A stretch of 35,064 bases of DNA from a virus. Positions 14,123-22,610 of this stretch are shown one piece after another (position 1 is the stretch's first letter; every line of letters begins with the position of its first letter). Below the pieces are notes generated by a model. It ran no database searches. It was not told the DNA's origin and saw only the letters and a list, made by a program, of their open reading frames with translations. A program made the translations under genes and the position numbers. Where the stretch lies: positions 1 through 35,064 of the IMG/VR virus record IMGVR_UViG_3300032334_000266; one strand, given 5' to 3'.

Positions 14123-15691
14123 ATGGCTGTCGTACAGATATCGAAAATTCAGATCCGTAGGGGTCTAAAAAGCTCCAATAGCGGAGTTCCACAACTAAGC
14201 TCAGCTGAGTTTGCTTGGGCTGTAGATTCACAAGAACTATTCATTGGTAACGGCAGTGTTGCTGAAGGTGCACCTTACGTTGGCAATACAAAGATTCTCA
14301 CAGAACACGATAACATTTTAGATCTTGCAGCAGCGTATCAGTTTGCTTCAACAGACACATCTATCAGTTTAAGTGTGCCTAGAACTCTACAAGGCAAGAT
14401 TGACGAATATGTGTCAGTGGCTGATTTTGGAGCACTAGGCAATGGCGCAACTGATTGTACTGCTGCTTTTCAAACAGCATTTTCACAGTTATTTAAAAAT
14501 GTAGATTCGAGATATAAAAAAGTATTGATGATACCCAACGGCGTATATCTCATTTCTAGTGCGTTAACAGTTCCCGATGGTGTTATTATTCGAGGTGAAA
14601 CTGCACGTGGTGCTGTGCTAAACATAGGTTCGAATAACATTAGATTCGTCACTAGTTCTGGTTTAGAACTAGCAGAGTTTACCAGCTCTAATAGACCAAA
14701 GCATGTTTCCTTTTCTAATTTAACTATACAAAGAACGACCGGTCAAGTGATCCTATCTGGACTCGGCGACAGTGAGTTTGAAGGTGTTCGATTTACAGGA
14801 GCATATGTTCTTGGCGATACTGTAGCAGCCGAAACATCAGACAACTCGGCTGTAGTATGGATCAATACCTTAGACGGTATTAAAGTAACCAATATTAGAT
14901 TTAAGTCGTGTGATTTTGAATCTAACAGTATCAGTATAAAATGTATTCAATCTGCAGTATTTGATACAGCAGTGACCTTTGACAACTGCAAGTTCTTTGT
15001 CAACTCAACAGCAGTTTATGTAGAAGGTGTAGTAGGGCAAGGAAATAAATGGCAGTTCAACGACTGCGAGTTTGAAGAAATTTCTAAACAGGCATTCAAG
15101 TCTACACAAGGTCGTGGTACTAGAATGCAACGCTGCCAGTTTAAAAACTGCGGCAACTTAACATACACCGCAGGTAATCCTAAATCGTCAATCGTATCTT
15201 TCGGAGAGAAGATCGGAAACGTATTAGTTGATTGCAGCAGTGACAGACATCAGGCAGCGGCTATTGTTTCTTCCGGGACCATAGCTTCAGTCACTGAAGT
15301 ATACAATGGCGACAAGGCTACCTTTGTTGATAGAAACTATTCTGTTATCTATCTCAACGACAGCTACAGACCATTGACAGTGTTTTCAGCATTTAACAAA
15401 TACACAGTAGTCAACTATGTGTTAGAGTTAGGTACACATACAAGAGTCGGACAACTAACAATGTCTGTTAACTCTGGATTATCATCAGTTGCATTAACTG
15501 ACAACTATCAGTATTCACCATCTTTAATAGCGTCCACAGGAGGATCTCTAATGACCAATTTTGAATTTTTCGCAGAACTCAGAGACAACGATGCCACGAC
15601 TGGCGTCGATACCGTGGCGTTATATTATAAGAATCCTGTTGCTACAGGCGCCACTGGTTCCATCTCCTTTGATGTAACCTACGGTGTTTGA
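14123..15691 (+). CDS. Tail fibre/tailspike with Mtd-like N-terminus and pectate-lyase-type beta-helix
   Basis: Residues 1-60 (QISKIQIRRGLKSSNSG, then LSSAEFAWAVDSQELFIGNG) match the N-terminal module found on many phage tail proteins (major tropism determinant N-like), used for attachment to the virion. Residues 90-160 (VSVADFGALGNGATDCTAAF) start a pectate_lyase_3 right-handed beta-helix that runs to about residue 400 with repeating FxxCxF rungs (RFKSCDFES, FDNCKFFV, FNDCEFEE, MQRCQFKNC). A C-terminal beta domain follows. The protein likely binds and may degrade surface polysaccharide. No catalytic residues can be assigned. Overlaps the next gene by 8 bases. Confidence 0.82.
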   Translation: MAVVQISKIQIRRGLKSSNSGVPQLSSAEFAWAVDSQELFIGNGSVAEGAPYVGNTKILTEHDNILDLAAAYQFASTDTSISLSVPRTLQGKIDEYVSVADFGALGNGATDCTAAFQTAFSQLFKNVDSRYKKVLMIPNGVYLISSALTVPDGVIIRGETARGAVLNIGSNNIRFVTSSGLELAEFTSSNRPKHVSFSNLTIQRTTGQVILSGLGDSEFEGVRFTGAYVLGDTVAAETSDNSAVVWINTLDGIKVTNIRFKSCDFESNSISIKCIQSAVFDTAVTFDNCKFFVNSTAVYVEGVVGQGNKWQFNDCEFEEISKQAFKSTQGRGTRMQRCQFKNCGNLTYTAGNPKSSIVSFGEKIGNVLVDCSSDRHQAAAIVSSGTIASVTEVYNGDKATFVDRNYSVIYLNDSYRPLTVFSAFNKYTVVNYVLELGTHTRVGQLTMSVNSGLSSVALTDNYQYSPSLIASTGGSLMTNFEFFAELRDNDATTGVDTVALYYKNPVATGATGSISFDVTYGV

Positions 15692-16091
15692 TCAATACGG
15701 CACAGAACGACTAACAGAATGGAAAAGATTTAGAGACAGTTTAGAAACCAGCAACAGTCCTTTGGAAGATGTTGCTAGATTCTGGGGTAAAGCCCCATTT
15801 GTTAGTTGTTATCTCAACCCAAACAATCCTGCCGAATGGCCCGATCCATGGCATTTGGTATTAGATTCTCGCCTTGATGATCTTGCAATCGCTCTCGGAA
15901 TGCTGTATACTCTTAAGTTAACAACTAGGTTTATGAACACCGTTTGCGAGATACATATGTCTATGCCTCCAAAAGAAAAAGATCCCAAGTATGTTCTTAT
16001 TGTAAACAAAGAACATGTTTTGAATCTTGATTGGGGTGCTGTAGCTGATACAAGTGAGCTACCCCAAACCACCCTTCTATGGCTACAATAG
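15684..16091 (+). CDS. Conserved phage protein, 135 aa (DPWHLVLD family)
   Basis: Soluble protein with the run ERLTEWKRFRDSLETSNSP, then VARFWGKAPFV and WPDPWHLVLDSRLDDLAIAL. I recall this pattern (PDPWHL.LD...DD.AIALGM.YTL) from many aquatic T4-like phages, always without function and often next to tail fibre genes. The 8-base overlap with the tailspike suggests co-expression with it; a fibre-assembly or chaperone role would be a guess. Confidence 0.7.
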   Translation: MFDQYGTERLTEWKRFRDSLETSNSPLEDVARFWGKAPFVSCYLNPNNPAEWPDPWHLVLDSRLDDLAIALGMLYTLKLTTRFMNTVCEIHMSMPPKEKDPKYVLIVNKEHVLNLDWGAVADTSELPQTTLLWLQ

Positions 16092-16138
16092 AAAAGTTGG
16101 TAAATATCAGTCCGTATAACGTAATGAATGAGAAACAA

Positions 16139-18484
16139 ATGACGACAATAACAGTAATAAAAAGAAACGGCGAAAGAGAAAAGTTAACGATTGAGAAGTG
16201 GCAGGCACAGGTTGCGAAAGTTTGTAAAGGTATCGCTGATGTTAGTCAGTCAATGATTGAAATTAAAGCACAACCTCATTTTTACGACGGCATCACTACT
16301 ACCGAAATCGACGGCATCACTCTCAGAGCTATAGTAGATCTAATCGATGTAGAATCAAATCCAGATATTGGTCATACCAACTATCAATATGTAGCAGGCA
16401 AGCAACGATTGAGTATGTTGCGTAAAGATGTCTACGGCGAATACGAAGTTCCCCACCTCTACACGATTGTTAAAAAGAATGTTGAAGTAGGATTATATAC
16501 TCCAGAACTATTACAGTGGTACAGTGAAGACGACTGGAACAAGATGGAAGATATGATTGATCATGAAAAAGATGAATCGTATTCATATGCAGCCATTGAG
16601 CAGTTAATCGAGAAGTATTTGGTACGCAATCGTGCGACAAAGGAAATCTATGAAACTCCACAGGTTAGATACATGGTCGCAGCAGCCACTGTGTTTCATA
16701 AAGAGGAGCCTAACTCGGCTCGTATGCGTCTTATCAAAGACTATTATAACTGTGCTTCAGATGGTCTGTTTACTTTGGCTACTCCCGTTCTGGCTGGTCT
16801 TGGAACTCCTACTAAGCAATTTTCTAGTTGCGTCCTTATTCGTAGTGATGATGATTTGGATTCCATTTTTGCTAGTGGTGAAATGATGGCCAAGTATGCC
16901 AGCAAACGTGCTGGCATTGGGTTGGAGATAGGACGTCTTCGGCCTTTAGGATCTCCCATTCGCGGTGGAGAGATCATGCATACTGGTATGATTCCGTTTC
17001 TTAAGAAGTGGTTCGGTGATCTACGCTCATGCTCACAAGGAGGTATCCGAAATGCTTCAGCGACTGTATTTTATCCTATATGGCATCATCAATTTGATGA
17101 CCTTATCGTGCTCAAGAACAATCAGGGCACTGAAGAGACCCGAGTTCGTCATATGGACTACGGGGTTGTGCTCAGTGCTTTTTTCTGGAGACGTTTCAAG
17201 AACAAAGAAGATATTACTTTCTTCGATCCTAATGAAGTTCCAGACTTATATGAAGCCTTCTACAAAGATATAAAACTTTTTGAAGAGCTGTATGTGAAAT
17301 ATGAAAAGCGTAAAGACCTACGTAAAAAGGTCATTAACGCTGAAGATGTTTTCAAGGGTGGTATACTAAAAGAACGCACAGACACGGGTCGAATATATCT
17401 CGTATTCATTGATAATGTAATGAATCAAGGACCTTTTGATCCAGAGTATCATGCGATTTATCAAAGTAACTTGTGCTGTGAGATCCTATTACCAACACGT
17501 CCATTTAAGAGATTAACCGACGATGCTGGGCGCATAGCGTTATGTACACTGGGATCTATCAACTGGGGATCGTTCCGTAACCCAGAAGATATGCGTAGAG
17601 CCTGTAGGATTCTACAAAGATCTTTGTGTAACATCCTTGACTACCAAGACTTCTTGTCGATTCAAAGTAAACTTTCAAACGATGAGATACAGCCATTAGG
17701 TGTCGGTGTTACTAACTTGGCCTATTGGCATGCCAAGCGTGGATACAAGTATGGCGAGAAAGATGCACTACAAGATGTTAAGACATGGATGGAGCATCAA
17801 GCCTATTACCTAACTGAAGCTTCAGTTGAACTAGCCAAAGAGCGTGGTGCTTGTTTAGATAGTCACAAGACACGATATGGCCAAGGCATCTTCCCCTGGG
17901 AACTACGTGCCAACGGTGTTAACGAACTAGCTGACTTTGCTCCTGAACTCGATTGGGAATCACTGAGGGGAGAAATGAAAACACATGGTGTTAGAAACGC
18001 GACACTTATGGCTATTGCTCCTGTGGAAAGCAGTAGCGTGGTTATTAATAGTACCAATGGTATTGAAATGCCAATGAGTTTGATTAGTGTAAAAGAATCT
18101 AAAGCAGGTTCATTTATTCAAGTTGTACCTGAGTATCACAAACTCAAGAACAAGTATCAAATGATGTGGGAACAAAAAGACTGTGATGCATACCTAAAGA
18201 CTGCGGCAATATTGGCAGCATATGTAGATCAAAGCATTTCAACAAACACATTTTACAATCCAGCACACTTTGCAGATCGCAGAGTACCAACTACGCTGAT
18301 TGCCAAGAACTTGATGCAGGCACATTATTGGGGTATTAAGACATTCTACTACAGCTTGATTAACAAAGCAGGTAGCAAAGCCACTGAAGAAAGAACGCCT
18401 GAAGTGCATTACAACGGGTTTCACAATGAGCGAGAACTCATTGAAGATGATTTAGAAGATGATTGCGAGGCATGTAAACTATGA
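16139..18484 (+). CDS. nrdA: Ribonucleoside-diphosphate reductase, alpha subunit (class Ia)
   Basis: Reduces NDPs to dNDPs together with NrdB. With the start at 16139 (781 aa) the N-terminus TITVIKRNGEREKLTIEKW aligns with the ATP-cone start of NrdA. The frame is open from ATG 16079, but that lies inside the previous gene and has no SD. Active-site residues are all visible (numbering from 16139): C231 in QFSSC, N444-L-C446-C-E448 (radical Cys446), C469 in ALCTL, the radical-transfer pair Y737-Y738, and the C-terminal shuttle CEACKL. T4 NrdA is 754 aa and E. coli NrdA 761 aa. A GTAAATAT box lies at 16100-16107. It overlaps nrdB by ATGA. No intein or intron is seen. Confidence 0.95.
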   Translation: MTTITVIKRNGEREKLTIEKWQAQVAKVCKGIADVSQSMIEIKAQPHFYDGITTTEIDGITLRAIVDLIDVESNPDIGHTNYQYVAGKQRLSMLRKDVYGEYEVPHLYTIVKKNVEVGLYTPELLQWYSEDDWNKMEDMIDHEKDESYSYAAIEQLIEKYLVRNRATKEIYETPQVRYMVAAATVFHKEEPNSARMRLIKDYYNCASDGLFTLATPVLAGLGTPTKQFSSCVLIRSDDDLDSIFASGEMMAKYASKRAGIGLEIGRLRPLGSPIRGGEIMHTGMIPFLKKWFGDLRSCSQGGIRNASATVFYPIWHHQFDDLIVLKNNQGTEETRVRHMDYGVVLSAFFWRRFKNKEDITFFDPNEVPDLYEAFYKDIKLFEELYVKYEKRKDLRKKVINAEDVFKGGILKERTDTGRIYLVFIDNVMNQGPFDPEYHAIYQSNLCCEILLPTRPFKRLTDDAGRIALCTLGSINWGSFRNPEDMRRACRILQRSLCNILDYQDFLSIQSKLSNDEIQPLGVGVTNLAYWHAKRGYKYGEKDALQDVKTWMEHQAYYLTEASVELAKERGACLDSHKTRYGQGIFPWELRANGVNELADFAPELDWESLRGEMKTHGVRNATLMAIAPVESSSVVINSTNGIEMPMSLISVKESKAGSFIQVVPEYHKLKNKYQMMWEQKDCDAYLKTAAILAAYVDQSISTNTFYNPAHFADRRVPTTLIAKNLMQAHYWGIKTFYYSLINKAGSKATEERTPEVHYNGFHNERELIEDDLEDDCEACKL

Positions 18485-19581
18485 GCAAAGCTCAATATAA
18501 TTTAAACACAAAGACAGACTATCTAAGTCGTAAAATGTTCTTGGACCCTGCCGGTCCCGTAACCATCCAACGATTTGAAGAAGTGAAGTATAAAAAAGTT
18601 GTCGACTTCGAACAGACAGCACGTGGTTTCTTTTGGGTACCCGAAGAGATCAGTCTAAGCAAAGATGCCAACGACTTTAAAGATGCCAGCGATGCAGTCA
18701 AGCACATCTTTACCAGTAATCTACTACGCCAAACTGCTCTTGACAGTATTCAGGGTCGTGGCCCTAGTCAAGTGTTCGCTCCAGTAGTGTCATTACCAGA
18801 ACTAGAAGCACTTATCTATAACTGGACATTCTTTGAAACAAACATTCACAGTCGCAGTTACAGCCACATCATTCGTAATATCTACAATGTGCCTAAGGAA
18901 GTGTTTAACACTATTCACGACACTAACGAGATTGTCAGCATGGCGTCTAGCGTTGGTAACTACTATGACAAGTTACATGTTATCAACTGCCGTAAAGAGC
19001 TAGGCGAAACTATTCCAGAGAAAGAATACATCAAAGCTATTTGGTTAGCCTTACACGCAAGTTATGCCTTAGAAGCTTTCCGATTTATGGTTAGCTTTGC
19101 TACAAGTTTAGCAATGGTCGAGAACAAGATCTTTATCGGCAATGGCAACATTATCAGTTTGATTTTACAAGACGAGCTACTGCATAAAGGTTGGACAGCT
19201 TTCTTGATCAATCAAGTAGTCAAGGAAGATCCTCGCTTTGCTGATATTAGATCAGAATGTGAACAAGAAGTATACAACCTGTATATGGATGTCATCCGTG
19301 AAGAAAAAGAATGGGCAGACTATCTATTCCAAAAAGGACCAGTGATTGGTCTTAATGCAAATATCTTGCGTGACTTTGTAGATTACACAGCCGCAGGAGC
19401 ATTGAAAGACATTGGTATCAAATACCATAATCCGGCACCGAAGAGCAGCCCGATTCCTTGGTTTAATAAGCACAGCGATACATCCAAAAAACAAACTGCT
19501 CTACAAGAAAATGAAAGCACAAACTATGTTATCGGAGTTATGAGCGATGCTCTTGATTACGATGCATTACCTATGCTATAA
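18481..19581 (+). CDS. nrdB: Ribonucleoside-diphosphate reductase, beta subunit (class Ia)
   Basis: Carries the di-iron/tyrosyl radical cofactor for NrdA. Ligand regions are present: D in LDSIQGR, E...H in FFETNIHSRSYSHIIRN with the radical Tyr of HSRSY, E in YALEAFRF, and E and H in LQDELLH. The Glu-to-His spacing in the ETNIH segment is one residue longer than in the E. coli enzyme (ETIH). The C-terminus (DALDYDALPML) is the acidic tail that docks on NrdA. At 366 aa it has normal length. Translated from an ATGA overlap with nrdA. The 3' end of the gene contains the promoter of the next small gene. Confidence 0.94.
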   Translation: MSKAQYNLNTKTDYLSRKMFLDPAGPVTIQRFEEVKYKKVVDFEQTARGFFWVPEEISLSKDANDFKDASDAVKHIFTSNLLRQTALDSIQGRGPSQVFAPVVSLPELEALIYNWTFFETNIHSRSYSHIIRNIYNVPKEVFNTIHDTNEIVSMASSVGNYYDKLHVINCRKELGETIPEKEYIKAIWLALHASYALEAFRFMVSFATSLAMVENKIFIGNGNIISLILQDELLHKGWTAFLINQVVKEDPRFADIRSECEQEVYNLYMDVIREEKEWADYLFQKGPVIGLNANILRDFVDYTAAGALKDIGIKYHNPAPKSSPIPWFNKHSDTSKKQTALQENESTNYVIGVMSDALDYDALPML

Positions 19582-19582
19582 T
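19553..19582 (+). promoter_or_regulatory. Sigma70-type promoter at the end of nrdB
   Basis: TTGATT (19553-19558), 18-bp spacer, TATAAT (19577-19582); a second TATAAT lies at 19586-19591. Transcript start would be about 5 bases before ATG 19595, so the mRNA is nearly leaderless. Confidence 0.55.
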
Positions 19583-19594
19583 ATATATAATATC

Positions 19595-19762
19595 ATGTAC
19601 AAAGCACAATTTAAAAAAACATCACCATACGAGTCATGGACTACTATTGGACACTATGGCAGCGAACAAGCTGCTATTAGTTCAGCATTGGCATATAAAA
19701 ACAAAGGTATGCTATTAGTTAGAGTCACTGACAAGAACGGTGCCGTTATATATTCAAGCTAA
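19595..19762 (+). CDS. Small hypothetical protein, 55 aa
   Basis: I use ATG 19595 rather than the longer frame that begins inside nrdB. The protein (MYKAQFKKTSPYESWTTIGH, then AAISSALAYKNKGMLLVRV) looks like a single small alpha/beta domain, with a Y...W..IG pattern and a final beta strand. There is no SD; AT-rich promoter sequence directly precedes the ATG. The next gene follows after 12 bases with a good SD. Function unknown. Confidence 0.65.
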   Translation: MYKAQFKKTSPYESWTTIGHYGSEQAAISSALAYKNKGMLLVRVTDKNGAVIYSS

Positions 19763-19774
19763 AGGATAGATAAA

Positions 19775-19960
19775 ATGGTAGCACGTAATGATATTACAGG
19801 CGACGCAATACAATCACGAGTAGCATCTAAAGCATACAGTGATAACTACGAAAATATTTTTAGAAAGAAGGATAAGAAAAATGAGAGCGATAGTATGGAG
19901 CAAGAATCAGTGTCCATTCTGCGATCAGGCCAAGAACCTGCTCAAGATGAAGGGCATTGA
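19775..19960 (+). CDS. Conserved phage small protein, 61 aa, overlapping grx
   Basis: Starts MVARNDITGDAIQSRVASKA with an AAAGGA SD. The RNDITGD... and Y...IF.KK pattern is one I recognise from short ORFs in aquatic T4-like phages, where the protein usually ends soon after the KK-rich stretch. Here it runs on for about 25 residues in a different frame over the start of the glutaredoxin gene (80-base overlap), and that tail looks like noncoding translation. A lost stop codon is the simplest explanation. Function unknown. Confidence 0.6.
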   Translation: MVARNDITGDAIQSRVASKAYSDNYENIFRKKDKKNESDSMEQESVSILRSGQEPAQDEGH

Positions 19961-20111
19961 GTTTGAAGAAAGAAACGTAAGTACAGACTGGACTAAAGAA
20001 CAGTTGCTAGAAGCAGTACCTACAGCAAGAACAGTACCACAGATTTTCCTAGATGGAGAACTAGTTGGCGGATTTACAGAACTTAAAAAAAGGTTAACAG
20101 ATGCTCATTGA
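19881..20111 (+). CDS. Glutaredoxin
   Basis: 76-aa thioredoxin-fold protein with the redox motif C-P-F-C at residues 10-13 (KNQCPFCDQAKNLL), the cis-Pro segment TVPQIFLDGELVGG and the GSH-binding GGFTEL. I use ATG 19881, preceded by GAAGGA; the longer frame from 19839 adds a poorly conserved extension. It sits just behind nrdA-nrdB, so its most likely job is to reduce the phage ribonucleotide reductase; it could also serve the Prx5-type peroxidase at 25 kb. Overlaps the next gene by 11 bases. Confidence 0.9.
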   Translation: MRAIVWSKNQCPFCDQAKNLLKMKGIEFEERNVSTDWTKEQLLEAVPTARTVPQIFLDGELVGGFTELKKRLTDAH

Positions 20112-20391
20112 TAAAGGCGTAAGCGTAGGAGAAGTAATCACACTTAAATTAACAAGTGGTGAAGAAATTGTGGCCAAGTTGGCTGAAGAAACAGACAAAT
20201 ACTACAAGTTGAATCGACCCATGGTTATTGGTATGGGACAAAAAGGCCCAGGGCTAATGCCTTACTTGTTTACAGTTAGCCCAGAAAAAGACGTTAAGCT
20301 GCTAAAAACAACTGTAACAGTAGCAGAAGCCACTGACAAAATGTTTGCAGATCAGTTCATCCAAACTACTACCGGGATTCAGTTGGCTTAA
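20101..20391 (+). CDS. Sm-like small beta-barrel phage protein, 96 aa
   Basis: The sequence (VGEVITLKLTSGEEIVAKLA, then YYKLNRPMVIGM) has the strand pattern of Sm/LSm or SH3-like barrels, and the ending DQFIQTTTGIQLA is one I recall from homologues in marine T4-like phages. RNA binding is possible by analogy with Sm-like folds but there is no direct evidence. The start lies inside the end of the grx gene, so it is co-translated. Confidence 0.7.
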   Translation: MLIDKGVSVGEVITLKLTSGEEIVAKLAEETDKYYKLNRPMVIGMGQKGPGLMPYLFTVSPEKDVKLLKTTVTVAEATDKMFADQFIQTTTGIQLA

Positions 20392-20396
20392 ATAAC
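20388..20396 (+). promoter_or_regulatory. TAAATA late promoter candidate
   Basis: TTAAATAAC overlaps the stop of the Sm-like gene and ends 3 bases before ATG 20400. Confidence 0.3.
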
Positions 20397-20399
20397 AGT

Positions 20400-21407
20400 A
20401 TGGCAACTACCCCAACGATCAGCCCGTCACCGGCACCAGCAAATGACCCTAGTGGGTCGGCAGTACCCAAAGTACATACGCATCCGTATACCGCTATTAC
20501 GGGTCTTCGCTTTGGTACGAACGGTAGGGTTGAACCAGTTTATGATTCTGCAGACGTATATGCCAACAATCAAATCATTGCTCTTTACACGGCAGCTACA
20601 GAGAAGGCCAAATTTGCTCAAACAGCAGTAGGGCCTGTGACTGTACAAACGGCTGTACAAAACAATGATGCCGGCGCACCGAGCAGTGAAGGCGAAGGAA
20701 AGAAACAGGCTGACGAGTTCTTGAAAGAAGGTAAGATTACACAAAAAGAATACGATGCTATTACCAAAGACATTACTCCAACAGGTCCGGGAGTTGCACC
20801 GTCAGCACAGACAGTTAAAGGCACAGACTCGCAGGCATTCGGTGAGACTGCACAGTTTACCTATGACACAGTATTAACTCCAGGGGGAACTACACTTGGA
20901 GCAATGATCAACAAAGTTACATTTCCAAGGACCATCGCACAGTTAGCAGAATGCTATCCTGGAATGAAGCCGGCGCAGGTCGTTAGTAATCTTGCAGGCC
21001 TTGCTCAGAACATTGTCGAACCTGTAAAGAAACAGTTTCCTAAAGCATTCTTGACAAATAGTTATAGACATGGTGCTACTATCGGTGGCGGACAACATGG
21101 CACTGGGCAAGCCTGTGACATACAGTTTCACGGGCTACACTCGAGTGGATACTTTGATATAGCGGTATGGATGAGCAAGAATCTTCCTTACGATCAACTG
21201 CTATTAGAATATCTTCCTGGCAAGACTGTTTGGATACATGTAAGTTATGCCATACCTGGACTGCCACATGGCGGGATCAGCGTTACCAAATCAAAACCAC
21301 AAAATAGACTAGCCACATTAAATGGCGCATCTGGCGGAAAGTTTACACCAAATCTACACGCTGACATTATTGAAAATGCCGGCATCAACAGAATCGTAGC
21401 AGGATAA
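20400..21407 (+). CDS. M15-like peptidase (peptidoglycan endopeptidase), probably virion-associated
   Basis: 335 aa. The N-terminal 150 residues are Pro/Ala/Thr-rich and low in complexity (GSAVPKVHTHPYTAITGL), like linker regions of tail proteins. The C-terminal domain carries the zinc peptidase signature: H233-G-T-G-Q-A-C-D240 (consensus HxxGxAxD) and W-I-H280. This is the D,D-carboxypeptidase/endopeptidase fold (M15 family) used by phage endolysins and by tail-associated wall hydrolases. The lack of a signal peptide and the long linker favour a baseplate or tail role; the true endolysin is probably the SleB gene at 27.6 kb. Confidence 0.75.
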   Translation: MATTPTISPSPAPANDPSGSAVPKVHTHPYTAITGLRFGTNGRVEPVYDSADVYANNQIIALYTAATEKAKFAQTAVGPVTVQTAVQNNDAGAPSSEGEGKKQADEFLKEGKITQKEYDAITKDITPTGPGVAPSAQTVKGTDSQAFGETAQFTYDTVLTPGGTTLGAMINKVTFPRTIAQLAECYPGMKPAQVVSNLAGLAQNIVEPVKKQFPKAFLTNSYRHGATIGGGQHGTGQACDIQFHGLHSSGYFDIAVWMSKNLPYDQLLLEYLPGKTVWIHVSYAIPGLPHGGISVTKSKPQNRLATLNGASGGKFTPNLHADIIENAGINRIVAG

Positions 21408-21408
21408 T

Positions 21409-21822
21409 ATGATTAGAAAAATATTTTGGAACATACTAGGGTTCCTCTCTCTTGGAATGGCATACATTGGATTTGTAACTCCGGGTATTCCGTTCAGCAT
21501 CTTCTTGGTATTCAGTGCCTACTGTTTTGCCAAAGTCAATCCCAAGATGCATGCCTGGTTATACAATCACAAATGGTTTGGCCCTTTCCTAACCAACTGG
21601 GGAGAGAAACGTGTATTTCCATTCAATGGAAAGATACTGATGCTAGTTGTAATGGACAGTAGTCTAGTCATTATGTGGTTTACCACACACAACGTTAAAG
21701 CAGTTGTGGCCACAGGCATAACCATGATGTTGGTTGCTATTTGGGCTTGGCGTTACCCAAGCACCGTCGAAGAATACAATCGCCGAAAAGAAGCTGGCGA
21801 AAAGATCGGTTGGTTTAAATAA
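21409..21822 (+). CDS. DUF454 family inner membrane protein (YbaN-like)
   Basis: 137 aa with hydrophobic segments at about 8-40 and 72-112 and the family core VTPGIPFSIFLVFSAYCFA, then WLYNHKWFGPFLTNW. DUF454 proteins are small inner membrane proteins of bacteria with unknown function; a phage copy is unusual. It begins 1 base after the peptidase stop with no clear SD, so it relies on coupling. The sequence lies closer to host homologues than to any virion protein I know, which suggests acquisition from a proteobacterium. Confidence 0.82.
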   Translation: MIRKIFWNILGFLSLGMAYIGFVTPGIPFSIFLVFSAYCFAKVNPKMHAWLYNHKWFGPFLTNWGEKRVFPFNGKILMLVVMDSSLVIMWFTTHNVKAVVATGITMMLVAIWAWRYPSTVEEYNRRKEAGEKIGWFK

Positions 21823-21828
21823 CCTACT

Positions 21829-22452
21829 ATGATGCATTTTTTATTTCCAACGGCAGTTTACACTGACGTAAACACAGATCTCCTCAAAGTTGCCAATGAA
21901 ATGTATCGGCAATCTGAGCACATGAACAATCCTAAGATAAGAGGTGACTTTAGGTCTACTCTTAAAGCGTTTGCTCCTGGTCATGCTGTGGTCTATGAAG
22001 ATGTCTTAGACTGGGAAGTTACCAAACCATTAGTTCAATATATCGAGCAGTCAGCAATAGAATATCTCAAAGGTATCAAAGGCGATATCAACAAGTATAA
22101 GGTACACGTTGTGAACATGTGGTTAAATGAAATGGAACCAGGCAGTGTTCATGCTAGACATAGTCATTACGGATATTCTTTGAGTGGAACCTATTATGTC
22201 TCTTGCCCTGCAGGGTCTAATGGCATTACACTATACAGTCCGCTCGATGCTGGAGTATATCATGGGATTTCACAGGTCACTGAATGGACTCCGATAAATT
22301 CTTTGGATGTAACTGTACCAGTAAGTCCTGGGACGATCCTTATGTTTTCGTCACATTTGAATCATAGTGTAGGAGCAGGCAAACACGAAGGAGTTCGAAG
22401 ATCAATAGCATTTGATATTATCCTAGAACCCACAGTATCGATAACTTATTAA
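21829..22452 (+). CDS. 2OG-Fe(II) oxygenase-like protein (TIGR02466 type)
   Basis: 207 aa. The pattern VVNMWLNEMEPGSVHARHSH followed by SLSGTYYVSCP, then the late segment FSSHLNHSVGAGKHEGVRRS, matches the putative 2-oxoglutarate/Fe(II) oxygenase family common in aquatic T4-like phages. The His residues of HSH and LNHSV are the likely iron ligands and R in VRRS binds 2OG. Targets are unknown (protein or nucleotide hydroxylation has been proposed for such families). Two start ATGs are adjacent; the first is given. Confidence 0.8.
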   Translation: MMHFLFPTAVYTDVNTDLLKVANEMYRQSEHMNNPKIRGDFRSTLKAFAPGHAVVYEDVLDWEVTKPLVQYIEQSAIEYLKGIKGDINKYKVHVVNMWLNEMEPGSVHARHSHYGYSLSGTYYVSCPAGSNGITLYSPLDAGVYHGISQVTEWTPINSLDVTVPVSPGTILMFSSHLNHSVGAGKHEGVRRSIAFDIILEPTVSITY

Positions 22453-22453
22453 A

Positions 22454-22461
22454 ATAAATAT
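22454..22461 (+). promoter_or_regulatory. TAAATA late promoter candidate
   Basis: ATAAATAT ends one base before ATG 22463. If functional as a late promoter, its transcript would start after that ATG and would more naturally serve the tmRNA gene downstream. Confidence 0.3.
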
Positions 22462-22462
22462 C

Positions 22463-22597
22463 ATGGAAGATGGAATCAAATCAAAGGGTGAAAAGAAGTC
22501 AGCATTAGATCATTTTGAACGATGGTTTGATATTGCATTGAGATTTGGATGGGTGTTATTCATTTACGTAGTGGTAACTGGTAACTACATCCGATAA
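22463..22597 (+). CDS. Small single-pass membrane protein, 44 aa
   Basis: A short frame (MEDGIKSKGEKKSALDHFER, then WFDIALRFGWVLFIYVVVTG) with a basic amphipathic start and one transmembrane segment at about residues 22-40. It lies directly upstream of the tmRNA acceptor piece and may share its transcript. No SD is visible before the ATG. Real coding status is likely from the clear membrane topology, but function is unknown. Confidence 0.55.
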   Translation: MEDGIKSKGEKKSALDHFERWFDIALRFGWVLFIYVVVTGNYIR

Positions 22598-22610
22598 AGA
22601 ATTGTTGTAA

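Noticed and set aside
14123-14310. Mtd-like N-terminus suggesting a diversity-generating retroelement
   Set aside because: No reverse transcriptase, template repeat or variable repeat is visible in the window; the module is a common virion-attachment domain.
16079-16138. Upstream NrdA start at 16079
   Set aside because: The added 20 residues do not align with NrdA, there is no SD, and a TAAATA box lies between it and 16139; kept only as an alternative.
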